Source: Candidatus Poribacteria bacterium
GTDB lineage: Bacteria; Poribacteria; WGA-4E; WGA-3G
NCBI GenBank assembly: GCA_026710795.1
Contig: JAPOQK010000012.1
Location: forward strand, 33,823-97,822
DNA length: 64,000 bases
Reading direction: 5' to 3'
Part shown: positions 35,635 through 44,498 of the stretch, piece by piece
How the letters are laid out: each line of letters begins with the position of its first letter
Position numbering within the stretch: position 1 is the stretch's first letter
The notes under the pieces: model-generated
The model's database searches: none
What the model was told of the DNA's origin: nothing
What the model saw: the letters and a program-made list of their open reading frames with translations, nothing else
Made by a program: the position numbers and the translations under genes

Positions 35635-36711
35635 ATGGCAGAAACAATTTACGATGTAGCAGTAATAGGTGCTGGACCGGCAGGCACACAAGCAGCTGTA
35701 TCAGCAAGCCACCAAATGCGCCATGTGCTGGTGCTACATTCTGGCAAGGTAAGTTTTAGTCGCGGAAGAGCATATTGGTCAAAGTCGGTTGAAATAGAAG
35801 ATGCACCTGTATTCCCAGGTATCATCGGTCCACACTTTGCTAAGGAACTGATGAAGTGGATGGAAAGTAGACCTGTTGTCGAATTTATGCTGGGTGATGA
35901 GCAGCGGAAAGCTGGTATTGACATCAAAGACGGACTTGTTACACAGTTAACACAAAATGATGGAATCTTTGAGTTAGAGGCATCTACATCTGTCATAAAA
36001 AAAAATACACCACCGCAGATTGAAAATTTCAAAACACGGACAGTCGTTGTTGCTGCAGGTTTTGATGACAAATGGCCCGACATTGAGTTCCAAGCAGATG
36101 CTGAACGGTTGTATAAACAGTATGCCACAGTGTTCCGTTATGCGGGTAATAAAAAAGGGTGGCATGTCTGTATCCGTTGCGATGGACATTTGCATGTCAA
36201 TGAACACCTTGCACTACTGGGTATAGGAGACTATATCTATGAAGCAGCAATCGGTGCACAAGATTTTACTGACAAAATCACTATCCTAACAAACGGTCGT
36301 CCTCACGGGATGTCACCACCAATTCTTAATCAGATTAAAGAGAGAAAAATCAATATAATTGAAACTAAAATAAAACGGCATATTGGAGAAAAGACAAATC
36401 TGCTCGGATTTGAGATGGAGGATGGTACAGAACTGTTCTTTCATGGATTCCTTGTTGACGAAGGATTGATACCGAACACCAAGTTTTTAGATGGTTGGGA
36501 CTACCAAAAAGATGAGGAGGGATTGATAATTGCAAATGAGGATATGCAGATGCTTGATACCAATGGTGAACCGATACCAGGACTATTTGCAGCAGGTGAT
36601 ATTATATCTGGTGAACGAAACCTGATTGCTACTGCTTTCGCGCTTGGACAAGAAGCGGGTTTATCTGCATCAGACTCGTTGCGAAAATGGCATTATCCAA
36701 GTGTTGATTAA
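35635..36711 (+). CDS. Thioredoxin-reductase-like FAD/NAD(P)H disulfide oxidoreductase
   Basis: 358 residues from ATG 35635, chosen because AAGGAGAG lies six to eight bases upstream; the upstream ATG at 35617 overlaps nothing of the ribosome site and adds only MYKERN. FAD-binding GxGxxG in DVAVIGAGPAGTQAAVSAS; the redox centre is VCIRCDGH (C-x-x-C-D) near residue 180, as in thioredoxin reductase. The NAD(P)H motif region LALLGIGDYIYEAA departs from the classic GGGxSA. C-terminal FAD motif LFAAGDIISGERNLIATAFALGQ with the Asp that binds ribitol. It follows the UbiD-like gene; whether it supplies reduced flavin or acts on a disulfide is unknown. Confidence 0.85.
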   Translation: MAETIYDVAVIGAGPAGTQAAVSASHQMRHVLVLHSGKVSFSRGRAYWSKSVEIEDAPVFPGIIGPHFAKELMKWMESRPVVEFMLGDEQRKAGIDIKDGLVTQLTQNDGIFELEASTSVIKKNTPPQIENFKTRTVVVAAGFDDKWPDIEFQADAERLYKQYATVFRYAGNKKGWHVCIRCDGHLHVNEHLALLGIGDYIYEAAIGAQDFTDKITILTNGRPHGMSPPILNQIKERKINIIETKIKRHIGEKTNLLGFEMEDGTELFFHGFLVDEGLIPNTKFLDGWDYQKDEEGLIIANEDMQMLDTNGEPIPGLFAAGDIISGERNLIATAFALGQEAGLSASDSLRKWHYPSVD

Positions 36712-36799
36712 TGAAAATAGAATGCAGCTTTTTGCGTTTTAATGTATAGAGTTTAGTATTTCTATTTATATTACGCTACACTATCATAAGGAACATTTT

Positions 36800-39628
36800 A
36801 TGGCACAAAACGACAATTCAAAAACCCTCTATATCATTGATACACTCGCTGAGATATTCCGAGCATTTTACGCAATTCAAACCCGATTGGTGAGTTCCGT
36901 CACAGGTGAACCTACAAACGCTATTTACGGATTTACGACAACACTCATTAAACTCTTAACCGACTACAAGGCTCAATACATTATTGCCGCAATTGATATG
37001 CCCGGTGATACCTTCCGAAATGAGATGTATGAGGAATATAAAGGACATCGCAGAACTCCGCCAGATGACCTTGTAACACAAATTCCTCGTATTCAACAAG
37101 TACTTGAAACCCTTCAAATACCTGTCATAGGCAAACCAGAACTGGAAGCAGACGATATTATTGCGTCTGTCACCCAATATATATTGGATTCACCAGATAC
37201 GCAAGATGTGCATGTTTGCATCATCTCAAAAGACAAAGACCTTGAGCAACTACTCTGTGACCGAGTTACGATGTTTGATCTACGCAAAGAAGTTACAATA
37301 GATGAAGCCAATCTATTGGAAAATAAAGGGATTACACCGGACCAGGTCATAGACACACTTGCTTTGATGGGAGATACCTCCGACAACATACCGGGAGTTG
37401 AAGGTATCGGATTGAAAACTGCAGCGAAATTGATACAGGAATTCGGTTCAATAGAAAATATATACGCTAATATTGACCAGATTAAGGGGAAACGACGTGA
37501 AAATTTAGAAAAAGCACAAGAATTCATATCGCTTTCACAGCAACTTGTAACACTCAAACGGGATGCAGATTTGGATTTCACTCTGGAAAAAGCACGTTTC
37601 AAACCACCGGAGCTTAGTAAAATCAATCCGTTGTTAGACCAACTTGAACTCAAACGCTTTTACAAACCGCTTGCAGAACTCGCAACGGGTAACACAGAAT
37701 CAGACCAAGTAAAAGTAGAAGTGAAAACAACCAGAAAAGAACGTTTGGAAGCGATGGAACAGGAAAAGGATGCAATTCTGGAGGAAGGAACATTCACCAC
37801 CGCAGAATCTGGAAACTATACTGCAATTACGACACAAGAGCAATTGGATTCACTTGTTGAGACACTCTCAAAGCAATCAATCATTTCTGTCGATACAGAA
37901 ACAGATGGCTTATACCGTAATTCTAACTTGTGTGGTATTAGTTTTTCATGGAAACCACAGCATGGAGTTTATGTTCCAATCCGATCTCCCAACCCAGAAA
38001 GCCATTTGGATCAAGAAACAGTCATTGCAAAACTCAGACCAATCTTAGAAAATCCTGAATTACCTAAATGCGGTCACAACCTAAAGTTTGACGCAAGCAT
38101 TTTCATTCGCCACGGTGTTCAACTCCAAGGTGTTGTTTTTGACACTATGTTAGCAAGTCAACTTGTAGATCCGAGACAACCGTCCCATAACTTGGATAAT
38201 CTTGCGCTACTTCACCTAAAACACAAAATGATCCCGATCTCAAACTTAATTGGTGATGAGGATGATTCCACTTCTATTGATAAAATTCCACTTGATGAGG
38301 TAACACAATATGCTTCAGAGGATACAGATATTGTTCTCCAGCTATATCACTATTTCAAACCGAAACTCGTAGAGACAGAAACCAACGAATTGGTTAGAGA
38401 CATAGAATCTCCGCTTGGACCTATACTTGCACTCATGGAGTTCAATGGAATCGTCTGTGACACTGAAGAATTGAAAAGACAAACCGAAGTCGTAGAAGCA
38501 ATGGTTGTGGAATGTGAAAAAGGGATACATGAGTTAGTTGGTTACCAATTTAATATTGACTCACCAAGTAGACTTGCGGAAATTCTGTTTGATGATATCG
38601 GTTTCAAGCCAGTACGACGCACCAAAACGGGAAGGAATTCAACGGATGCAAATGTGCTTGAAGCACTCGCTGCACAAGAGGATATAAACAATCCTAAAAC
38701 GAGTGTGCCACGTCTCATTATTGAATATCGTCAATGCCGAAACCTACAAAGTACCTATCTCGGTCAGTTAAGACACTCAGTAAATGAAGACACAAAACGG
38801 ATACACACACATCTTTACCAACTAACCACCGCAACAGGAAGATTAAAGTCTGATAGTCCAAATCTACAGAATATACCAGTCAGATCAGAGATTGGACGAA
38901 AGTTAAGACGTGTATTCATAGCACCTGAAGGACATAAGCTGATATGTGCTGATTATTCGCAAATTGAACTCCGTGTCCTCGCCCATTTTAGTAAGGATCC
39001 TATTCTTACTGACATCTTCACGAAGGGACTGGATATCCATACATCCGTTGCTGCAGAAGTATTTAAAGTGGACCCGGAAGATGTCTCTCGCGATCTACGA
39101 GACAAAGCAAAAATCGTAAATTTTGGTATTATCTACGGAGTGTCTCCTTCTGGTTTAGCACGCAGAATACAGGGAATGAATGTAAATGAGGCAAGAGAAT
39201 TGATTACAAATTACAAAGCAAGGTTCCCGGGAATTAACAAATTTTTCCAAGATTGTGTACAACAAGCATTAGACCAAGGTTATGTATCTACATTAACAGG
39301 ACGTCGTCGTGCTATACCTGAACTTTTTGAACCATCTCAAAGCAGACAGAATCTTGGGGAACGGTTAGCTATAAACACCGTGATACAAGGAACAGCGGCT
39401 GATCTTATAAAGGCAGCTATGGTCAAAGTTCAACACAGAATTGATCGAGATCAGTTAGATTTGAAGTTGTTATTACAGATACATGATGAGCTTGTACTCG
39501 AAACACCGAATGAATTGGCAGAAAAACATGCTGCAATTGTGTCTGAAGAAATGGAGAATGCATTAGAACTTAATGTCCCTCTTCTCACAGAAACAGGTAT
39601 TGGGGATAACTGGATGGATGCTAAATAA
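36800..39628 (+). CDS. polA: DNA polymerase I
   Basis: 942 residues with all three domains. 5' nuclease: AEIFRAFYAIQTRLVSS, EYKGHR, LEADDIIAS and GDTSDNIPGVEGIGLKTAAKL. 3'-5' proofreading: SVDTETDGL near 364 (D-x-E), HNLKFDAS and YASEDTD, so the exonuclease site is intact. Polymerase: LYQLTTATGRLKSDSPNLQN, DYSQIELRVLAHFS near 717, the O-helix DLRDKAKIVNFGIIYG and the final QIHDELVLE near 894. It is needed for Okazaki fragment maturation and repair. It stands alone between the flavoprotein and the RRM gene. The ribosome site is AAGGAAC. Confidence 0.96.
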   Translation: MAQNDNSKTLYIIDTLAEIFRAFYAIQTRLVSSVTGEPTNAIYGFTTTLIKLLTDYKAQYIIAAIDMPGDTFRNEMYEEYKGHRRTPPDDLVTQIPRIQQVLETLQIPVIGKPELEADDIIASVTQYILDSPDTQDVHVCIISKDKDLEQLLCDRVTMFDLRKEVTIDEANLLENKGITPDQVIDTLALMGDTSDNIPGVEGIGLKTAAKLIQEFGSIENIYANIDQIKGKRRENLEKAQEFISLSQQLVTLKRDADLDFTLEKARFKPPELSKINPLLDQLELKRFYKPLAELATGNTESDQVKVEVKTTRKERLEAMEQEKDAILEEGTFTTAESGNYTAITTQEQLDSLVETLSKQSIISVDTETDGLYRNSNLCGISFSWKPQHGVYVPIRSPNPESHLDQETVIAKLRPILENPELPKCGHNLKFDASIFIRHGVQLQGVVFDTMLASQLVDPRQPSHNLDNLALLHLKHKMIPISNLIGDEDDSTSIDKIPLDEVTQYASEDTDIVLQLYHYFKPKLVETETNELVRDIESPLGPILALMEFNGIVCDTEELKRQTEVVEAMVVECEKGIHELVGYQFNIDSPSRLAEILFDDIGFKPVRRTKTGRNSTDANVLEALAAQEDINNPKTSVPRLIIEYRQCRNLQSTYLGQLRHSVNEDTKRIHTHLYQLTTATGRLKSDSPNLQNIPVRSEIGRKLRRVFIAPEGHKLICADYSQIELRVLAHFSKDPILTDIFTKGLDIHTSVAAEVFKVDPEDVSRDLRDKAKIVNFGIIYGVSPSGLARRIQGMNVNEARELITNYKARFPGINKFFQDCVQQALDQGYVSTLTGRRRAIPELFEPSQSRQNLGERLAINTVIQGTAADLIKAAMVKVQHRIDRDQLDLKLLLQIHDELVLETPNELAEKHAAIVSEEMENALELNVPLLTETGIGDNWMDAK

Positions 39629-39649
39629 TCTTTATTAGTAAAATCAAAT

Positions 39650-39678
39650 TTGACAATTATATCAAATTGTAGTATCAT
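39650..39678 (+). promoter_or_regulatory. Sigma-70-type promoter upstream of the RRM gene
   Basis: TTGACA at 39650-39655 and TATCAT at 39673-39678 are separated by 17 bases. The predicted start near 39685 would leave a leader of about 235 bases before the RRM start codon. Confidence 0.55.
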
Positions 39679-39765
39679 ATTTATGTTTGGGAAATGTGAC
39701 GGTGTCCGCGAACAACGGTATGAGTAGTATTTTGACAGTTTTAAGGTTTGGAACCAGGAGCATTC

Positions 39766-39924
39766 TTGAAGATTGTGAAGCGGCTTCCGAAAAAGATTGA
39801 TGAGAATCCCGAGTTCATTTTTACCAATCTTTGCACTGCCAAATGCCTGCCAATAAAACATGCTGACAGTACTCAGTTTTCTCACATTCCCGTTTATTCA
39901 ATTTCAAAAGGAGAAACGAGATGA
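39766..39924 (+). CDS. Candidate 52-codon leader ORF coupled to the RRM gene
   Basis: A TTG start at 39766 is preceded by CCAGGAG with five-base spacing. The frame encodes a basic peptide beginning (M)KIVKRLPKKIDENPEFIF and ends with TGA overlapping the ATG of the RRM gene (ATGA). I recognise no family, and the stretch could instead be untranslated leader. If translated, it would couple ribosomes into the RRM gene. Confidence 0.25.
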   Translation: MKIVKRLPKKIDENPEFIFTNLCTAKCLPIKHADSTQFSHIPVYSISKGETR

Positions 39925-40214
39925 ACATCTACGTTGGCAATGTACCCTATGCAGCCACAGAAACAGACTTGGAAGAGATATTTGAACCGCATGGACCACT
40001 TACATCGGTAACTATTATCCGTGACCGTTATGATGGTCGCTCCAAAGGGTATGGGTTTGTTGAAATGGAAAACCAAGAAGATGGTGAACGCGCTATTGAA
40101 GCCCTTGATGGTCAAGAGGTAATGGGACGACCGCTGAAAGTAAATCCAGCACGTCCACGCGAACGGCGCTCTGAGCCCCGATACCAAAGCCAAAACCGCT
40201 ACGAAGAAGAGTAA
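39921..40214 (+). CDS. RRM-type RNA-binding protein (glycine-poor cold-shock type)
   Basis: 97-residue single RNA-recognition-motif protein. RNP-2 is IYVGNV at residues 3-8 and RNP-1 is KGYGFVEM near 38-45, with aromatic residues suitable for RNA stacking. The C-terminal tail RPRERRSEPRYQSQNRYEEE is Arg-rich and short. Bacterial RRM proteins of this kind (as in cyanobacteria) are often cold-induced RNA chaperones; that role is inferred. A strong ribosome site AAAGGAGAAACGAG precedes the ATG. It has its own promoter and long leader, and a strong bidirectional terminator follows. Confidence 0.9.
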   Translation: MNIYVGNVPYAATETDLEEIFEPHGPLTSVTIIRDRYDGRSKGYGFVEMENQEDGERAIEALDGQEVMGRPLKVNPARPRERRSEPRYQSQNRYEEE

Positions 40215-40268
40215 TTGCTCTATGTGGGAAAACCCACAATTGTTTAGATAATCTTTAGCGGAATACTC

Positions 40269-40306
40269 ATGCTCCTGTTGTTTAACCAACAGGAGCATTC
40301 TGCTTT
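40269..40306. terminator. Bidirectional hairpin terminator between RRM and AAA genes
   Basis: ATGCTCCTGTTG (40269-40280) pairs perfectly with CAACAGGAGCAT (40287-40298), loop TTTAAC, in the gap between two convergent genes. A second small stem, GTGGG/CCCAC, lies closer to the RRM stop. Confidence 0.75.
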
Positions 40307-40379
40307 ATAAGAGATCTAAATTGAATATAGAAACTTGAAATATTGTTGAAAATGGGTTGTACCTGGTATTATCCAGATA

Positions 40380-42281
40380 TTAAGCACTCAATCCAAGTTC
40401 TTTACTAAGTTCCATCAATCGATTGTTAATCTTGGTTTTGTCAATCCTGTTATCAGCAACGAATTCTTGGTATGGACGTGGTAATCTATCGGGTATCATC
40501 GCACGAGAATTCGCTTCTTGTAAGGCTAACAAAGACATAAACATCTGCATTTCAGCTGAATGATCCGGCATATAATCTGACACTGCCTCACGCAAATCTT
40601 CCTCAACAAAAGTATTTCGTTTCTTACGTTTAGCGATGTTATGACTACGTTGTGCAATTTGCATAAGATCCCCAATACTAACTCCACGTAATTTTCCATC
40701 CCTTGCAATCTCTTGAAAGTTCATCTGTTCTTGGGTGTGACGTCTACAAAAGAATTGTAAAATCCCCGCACGACTTTCTCGCATAGGAGGTAACAGCACT
40801 AATTTGTGACTAAATATCTCTGGACGTCTGAAAATAGGCGGCATTAAATCAGGACGACTCGAGGTCCCTACCCATATCACCTGACCCTGTAAAGATGCAT
40901 CGCTGATTGCATTCGTCAAGAGAACAGGAAAACCGTGGTCTCCACCTTGTTGCATCCCAGTATGTGGAGAAGCGCGTTCAACTTCGTCCATAAATACAAC
41001 TACAGGGGAGAGTCCCCGGATAAAATTAATGGCAGAATTTAAGTTCCTTTCGTAACCAACACCACTATCATTAATGTTGATTGTTACTTCACTAACCTGA
41101 CTTGCATAACGAAGTTGCACAAATGCCATATCTGTCTGTCCAGCCAACATACGCGCAGCAAATATGTTTCCATTGCCGGTGGGTCCAAGCATAAGTATGC
41201 CTCGTGGAACACGCCGCATATCATTTTCTTTTAACCCTTCAGCAACATCTTCAATCACCCTTGTGATATGACTTGACCAATGTTGTCTCGGATTGGTGAG
41301 TGGTTCATTAATTTCGATTATTCCGTGACTGAATACCTTAACACTCTGACGACGATAATTCGCAAGTAAAGGTCCCTCTACTTTCTGCTTAACAGACGCC
41401 GCATGTCTAACTAAATCATGTATTCCAAATAGATTTAATCCTGCTGTATCACGGGCTAAGGTTTGTCTTTCTCGGGCATTTCCAAGGTTCAATTGAACTT
41501 GAACTTTCTGATCCGGTGAATCTTGGTGTGTTATTTCTTGTGGTATTTTGTTTAAGTGCTCAATAAACTTTAACCTTGCATCATAATCTGGAAATGGCAC
41601 CTCTATGATTGGTATTTCCTGATTCACGAGAAAATGTGGATGAATATCGTAAGTATTCTGTGTCAGCAATATGATCATGTGTTTCTTACGTCGAATTTCC
41701 AGATCCGTTGCCCAATTTTGGAGTTGGTGGAAGAAATATTGTTGGTTATTCTGTGCTCCTACATCTAACATAGGATCGTTTGGTGCAATCTGTTCAAGGT
41801 GATCAATTACTAAACCAATTCTTACCCTGTCTTGCTTTAGCAGATCATTCATCTTATTCGCCAGATCCTTCGTTGGCAACGGATCGCTTTTGTAAAATGG
41901 GTCTTCATGCAGCTTGTTTAGTTGTAGTTGACTGTTGATTCTTTTTCGGTCTTCAGTTTCCTCTGGTGGACCTTGTTCCTTAGGTATAAGTCCTAATATT
42001 TTCTGTGTAGCTATCCATTCACCTACTCTTGGCCACTTAAATCCTCGTGTTGCATTATACCCAATAACCAATCGACAACCGAGTACATTCAATTGTTCCA
42101 TCATAAAATCGAGAGACGGCATATATCCAAAATTTTCGTCATGCTGTAAGTCCCCGACATTAAAATGTAATAAAAATTGGTGGGCAGCAGCGACTTTATA
42201 TTGTGATTCAATCTTCTCCCAAAACATATTTTTCTCCAGGATAGCAATATATGGATTGGAAATATCCCGAATTGTATCCAA
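40380..42281 (-). CDS. Ycf46-like tandem AAA+ protein with altered Walker A
   Basis: 633 residues with two AAA-like halves. The first half (about 20-260) has a Walker-B-like RIGLVIDHLEQIAP and IILLTQNTYDIHPHF but no P-loop, as in Ycf46-type proteins whose first domain is degenerate. The second half has GILMLGPTGNGNIFAARMLAG near 360-380, where the P-loop Lys-Thr is replaced by Asn-Ile (codons AAC ATA), followed by an intact Walker B VVVFMDEVERA near 430, sensor-like VIWVGTSSRPDLMPP and arginine-containing FRRPEIF. Loss of the Lys normally destroys nucleotide hydrolysis. I see no frameshift. The function of Ycf46-like proteins is poorly known. Divergent from the uridine-kinase-like gene. Confidence 0.7.
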   Translation of the reverse strand: MDTIRDISNPYIAILEKNMFWEKIESQYKVAAAHQFLLHFNVGDLQHDENFGYMPSLDFMMEQLNVLGCRLVIGYNATRGFKWPRVGEWIATQKILGLIPKEQGPPEETEDRKRINSQLQLNKLHEDPFYKSDPLPTKDLANKMNDLLKQDRVRIGLVIDHLEQIAPNDPMLDVGAQNNQQYFFHQLQNWATDLEIRRKKHMIILLTQNTYDIHPHFLVNQEIPIIEVPFPDYDARLKFIEHLNKIPQEITHQDSPDQKVQVQLNLGNARERQTLARDTAGLNLFGIHDLVRHAASVKQKVEGPLLANYRRQSVKVFSHGIIEINEPLTNPRQHWSSHITRVIEDVAEGLKENDMRRVPRGILMLGPTGNGNIFAARMLAGQTDMAFVQLRYASQVSEVTININDSGVGYERNLNSAINFIRGLSPVVVFMDEVERASPHTGMQQGGDHGFPVLLTNAISDASLQGQVIWVGTSSRPDLMPPIFRRPEIFSHKLVLLPPMRESRAGILQFFCRRHTQEQMNFQEIARDGKLRGVSIGDLMQIAQRSHNIAKRKKRNTFVEEDLREAVSDYMPDHSAEMQMFMSLLALQEANSRAMIPDRLPRPYQEFVADNRIDKTKINNRLMELSKELGLSA

Positions 42282-42424
42282 TGTTATATTTTATCTATAT
42301 TATATATAGCATAACACAATATTTTGTCCTATGTCAAATGATTCAACATTGACAACAACACCTATATATGCTACTCTATTGCTGATTTACAATAATATTG
42401 ATTATTATAGGATATACATACAAA

Positions 42425-43069
42425 ATGTCAATGAAAAAAGAACACAATCCTATTATCGTTGGAATAATGGGTGGTTCAGCGTCTGGTAAAACAACATTCG
42501 CTGCAGCTTTATCGGAACAACTTGCTGACTACACACCCATCACACTACACCAAGACTCCTATTTTCGTGACTGGTCAGAATTTACTCCAGAGGAACGCGA
42601 AAAGGTAGTAACCTCCAATCATCCCGATGCAGTACGATGGGATGTGCTCATAACAGATGTAGAAAAACTACGTTCGAAAAAACCCATTGAAACCCCAGCA
42701 CCAGGCACGCGAGCAGCAAACCGTGGTGATGAAAAGAAAGTTATACAACCAAGCAGTGTCGTTATCGTAGAAGGACACCTTATCTATTGGAACGAACAAC
42801 TTCGCGACCTAATTGACATCAAACTCTTTTTAGATGTTGACGCACATGAACGCGTGTTAAGACGAATGCAACGTGATGTTGGCACACGCAGCGCAAATCT
42901 TGAAGCTGCAATTAACTGGTACCGACGTGATGTTCTCCCCAACTTCCCTATCTATACAGAACCGTGCAAGCAATATGCAGACCTGATTATTCCTTACCTA
43001 AATGAAAATCACATAGCACTTCATACAATTGCTGCAGGTATACGTACACAACTCAATATTCAAGAATAA
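42425..43069 (+). CDS. Uridine-kinase-like P-loop kinase
   Basis: P-loop kinase of the uridine/cytidine kinase (Udk/PRK) family, expected to phosphorylate uridine or a related small molecule. The P-loop is GIMGGSASGKTTFAAAL; TLHQDSYFRDWSEFTPEE carries the catalytic Asp, and VVIVEGHLIYWNEQLRDLID corresponds to the Udk strand-helix block. The LID-region Arg residues are in DVDAHERVLRRMQRDVGTR. Start chosen at ATG 42425 with AGGATA upstream; the frame is open back to a TTG at 42398, which is less likely. Length about 214 is typical. The exact substrate is uncertain because some Udk-like proteins use other ligands. Confidence 0.78.
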   Translation: MSMKKEHNPIIVGIMGGSASGKTTFAAALSEQLADYTPITLHQDSYFRDWSEFTPEEREKVVTSNHPDAVRWDVLITDVEKLRSKKPIETPAPGTRAANRGDEKKVIQPSSVVIVEGHLIYWNEQLRDLIDIKLFLDVDAHERVLRRMQRDVGTRSANLEAAINWYRRDVLPNFPIYTEPCKQYADLIIPYLNENHIALHTIAAGIRTQLNIQE

Positions 43070-43348
43070 TTAATCTCTCCTCTGGAATAAATTAACTTAT
43101 CTCACACATTTATAATAGAAATCGGAAAATGTCTATTTGACATATTTCCCGTTCCAAAATGGCACAGTATAGTCATTGTGGCAGATATGGAATCGTTATA
43201 ATCCTTATACCCATTTCCTGCATTATAGCTCAAAGTGATATATGTTCATTCATTTACGATATTTCTTATACCCTATTGGTAAGTAAATGTCGGTAGATAG
43301 CGTTTCCTCTTACCGTACACACATTCAGTTTCATAAAATAAAATTGTT

Positions 43349-43366
43349 TTGGCATATAAATTGCTT
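43349..43366 (+). promoter_or_regulatory. Sigma-54-type promoter, distal
   Basis: TTGGCATATAAATTGCTT has the invariant GG at -24 and GC at -12 separated by exactly ten bases. Confidence 0.6.
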
Positions 43367-43420
43367 ATCTATTATTAGTATGAATAACAGTTGAAAAGAT
43401 TTAGAAGCGATTTTTTGATT

Positions 43421-43438
43421 TTGGCACAGAACTTGCTT
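43421..43438 (+). promoter_or_regulatory. Sigma-54-type promoter, proximal
   Basis: TTGGCACAGAACTTGCTT matches the consensus TGGCAC-N5-TTGC with GG-N10-GC spacing. The predicted transcription start is near 43448, about 34 bases before the hsp20 start codon. Confidence 0.75.
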
Positions 43439-43481
43439 AAATAACTTATAACAATCATAGTATAATAAAAGGAGTAGAAAA

Positions 43482-43931
43482 ATGACAAATATAGCACGCA
43501 AACCAATAGGAAATCTCTTCAACCTTCATAATGAAATGGGAAGGCTATTCGGTGATTTACTTTCATCCCAAGAAAATGATGTGGATACAGAAAATGCTTC
43601 TTGGATACCGACAGTTGACATCTCTGAATCAGAAAACACTTATGAAATACACGCAGAACTACCAGGTGTTACTGAGAATGATGTGAACATATCAGTCACC
43701 GACAACCTGCTTACTATCAAAGGTGAGAAACAAGTGCAAGAGAATACTGACGACAAAAACTACCACCGTGTAGAAAGAAGGTATGGAAGTTTCAAAAGAA
43801 GTTTCACATTACCACGTCTTGTGAACACCTCTGAAATCAAAGCAGGATTCAATAATGGAATTTTAAGCTTAACAATACCAAAGGCAGAAGAAGCAAAACC
43901 GAAGGAAATTCAAATATCCGTAAACTCTTAG
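43482..43931 (+). CDS. Small heat-shock protein, Hsp20 family (1 of 3)
   Basis: ATP-independent holdase chaperone. 149 residues: N-terminal arm RKPIGNLFNLHNEMGRLFGDL, alpha-crystallin domain from WIPTVDISESENTYEIHAEL through LLTIKGEKQV and ERRYGSFKRSFTLP, and the conserved NNGILSLTIPKAEE end with the I-x-I/V-type tail IQISV. The ribosome site AAAAGGAG is ideal. Two sigma-54-type promoters precede it. It is the first of three adjacent Hsp20 genes, with a hairpin (43940-43981) after the stop. Confidence 0.93.
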   Translation: MTNIARKPIGNLFNLHNEMGRLFGDLLSSQENDVDTENASWIPTVDISESENTYEIHAELPGVTENDVNISVTDNLLTIKGEKQVQENTDDKNYHRVERRYGSFKRSFTLPRLVNTSEIKAGFNNGILSLTIPKAEEAKPKEIQISVNS

Positions 43932-43939
43932 CTTAGCAA

Positions 43940-43981
43940 TTGGTATGTCTAATTGACTGAAATGTATATTAGGCATACCAA
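43940..43981 (+). terminator. Hairpin between the first and second hsp20 genes
   Basis: TTGGTATGTCTAAT (43940-43953) pairs with ATTAGGCATACCAA (43968-43981), with one G.U pair. No U-run follows, so it may attenuate or stabilise rather than stop transcription. Confidence 0.5.
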
Positions 43982-44023
43982 ACAAATATTAGTGTTTGAC
44001 TATCACACAAAAGGAGAAAAAAA

Positions 44024-44479
44024 ATGACATATTTGACTTTACGCAAACCCGTAGTAAACCCATTCCGTCTATTTAGTCCACCGTTCGTCGGTTATCAAAC
44101 AGCACATGTGCGGGATACATACAAATGGAATCCATCAACAGATATTTCTGAAACGGATGACAGATATGAAGTTCGGACTGAGTTGCCAGGTGTCCCTATG
44201 GAAGACGTACACATTTCTGTCAAAGATGGTTTATTGACAATCAAAGGTGAAAAACGGCAGGAAAATGTAGGTGATACTAATAACTACAGACGGGTAGAAC
44301 GGCAATATGGCAGTTTCGAAAGAAGTTTTTCGCTTCCTCCAAAGGTTAAGGCAGACGACATTAAAGCTGAATTCAATGACGGTGTTTTAACACTGGCTAT
44401 TCCTAAACCTGAAGAGGTAAAACCGAAAGAAATTCCAATTACCGTCCAGGCAGAAGTTGGTGCTACACAAGAAAACTAA
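44024..44479 (+). CDS. Small heat-shock protein, Hsp20 family (2 of 3)
   Basis: 151 residues. Alpha-crystallin domain from WNPSTDISETDDRYEVRTELPG through LLTIKGEKRQ, ERQYGSFERSFSLP and FNDGVLTLAIPKPEE, ending KEIPITVQAE with the I-P-I-type tail. It is clearly a paralogue of the first gene but has a different, shorter N-terminal arm. An AAAAGGAG ribosome site precedes the ATG. It lies 92 bases after gene 1, separated by a hairpin, and is followed by a strong terminator, so genes 1 and 2 probably share transcripts while gene 3 needs its own promoter. Confidence 0.93.
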   Translation: MTYLTLRKPVVNPFRLFSPPFVGYQTAHVRDTYKWNPSTDISETDDRYEVRTELPGVPMEDVHISVKDGLLTIKGEKRQENVGDTNNYRRVERQYGSFERSFSLPPKVKADDIKAEFNDGVLTLAIPKPEEVKPKEIPITVQAEVGATQEN

Positions 44480-44498
44480 ACAGCCAATACAAACTAAT

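Larger units (their letters stand above)
43070..43481. other. Regulatory spacer upstream of the small heat-shock gene cluster
   Basis: Gene-free. Contains an inverted repeat GGAAAATGTC (43124-43133) / GACATATTTCC (43139-43149) with a one-base bulge, which could be a terminator stem for the preceding kinase gene or an upstream activator site, and two sigma-54-type promoters (listed separately). Confidence 0.5.

Noticed and set aside
39451..39885. 144-codon antisense frame over the 3' end of polA and RRM leader
   Set aside because: Antisense to polA with no recognised domain; the leader explanation on the plus strand fits better.
40380..42281. FtsH or a Clp-type AAA protease
   Set aside because: No zinc-protease HEXXH motif and no second functional P-loop; the tandem layout fits Ycf46-like proteins better.
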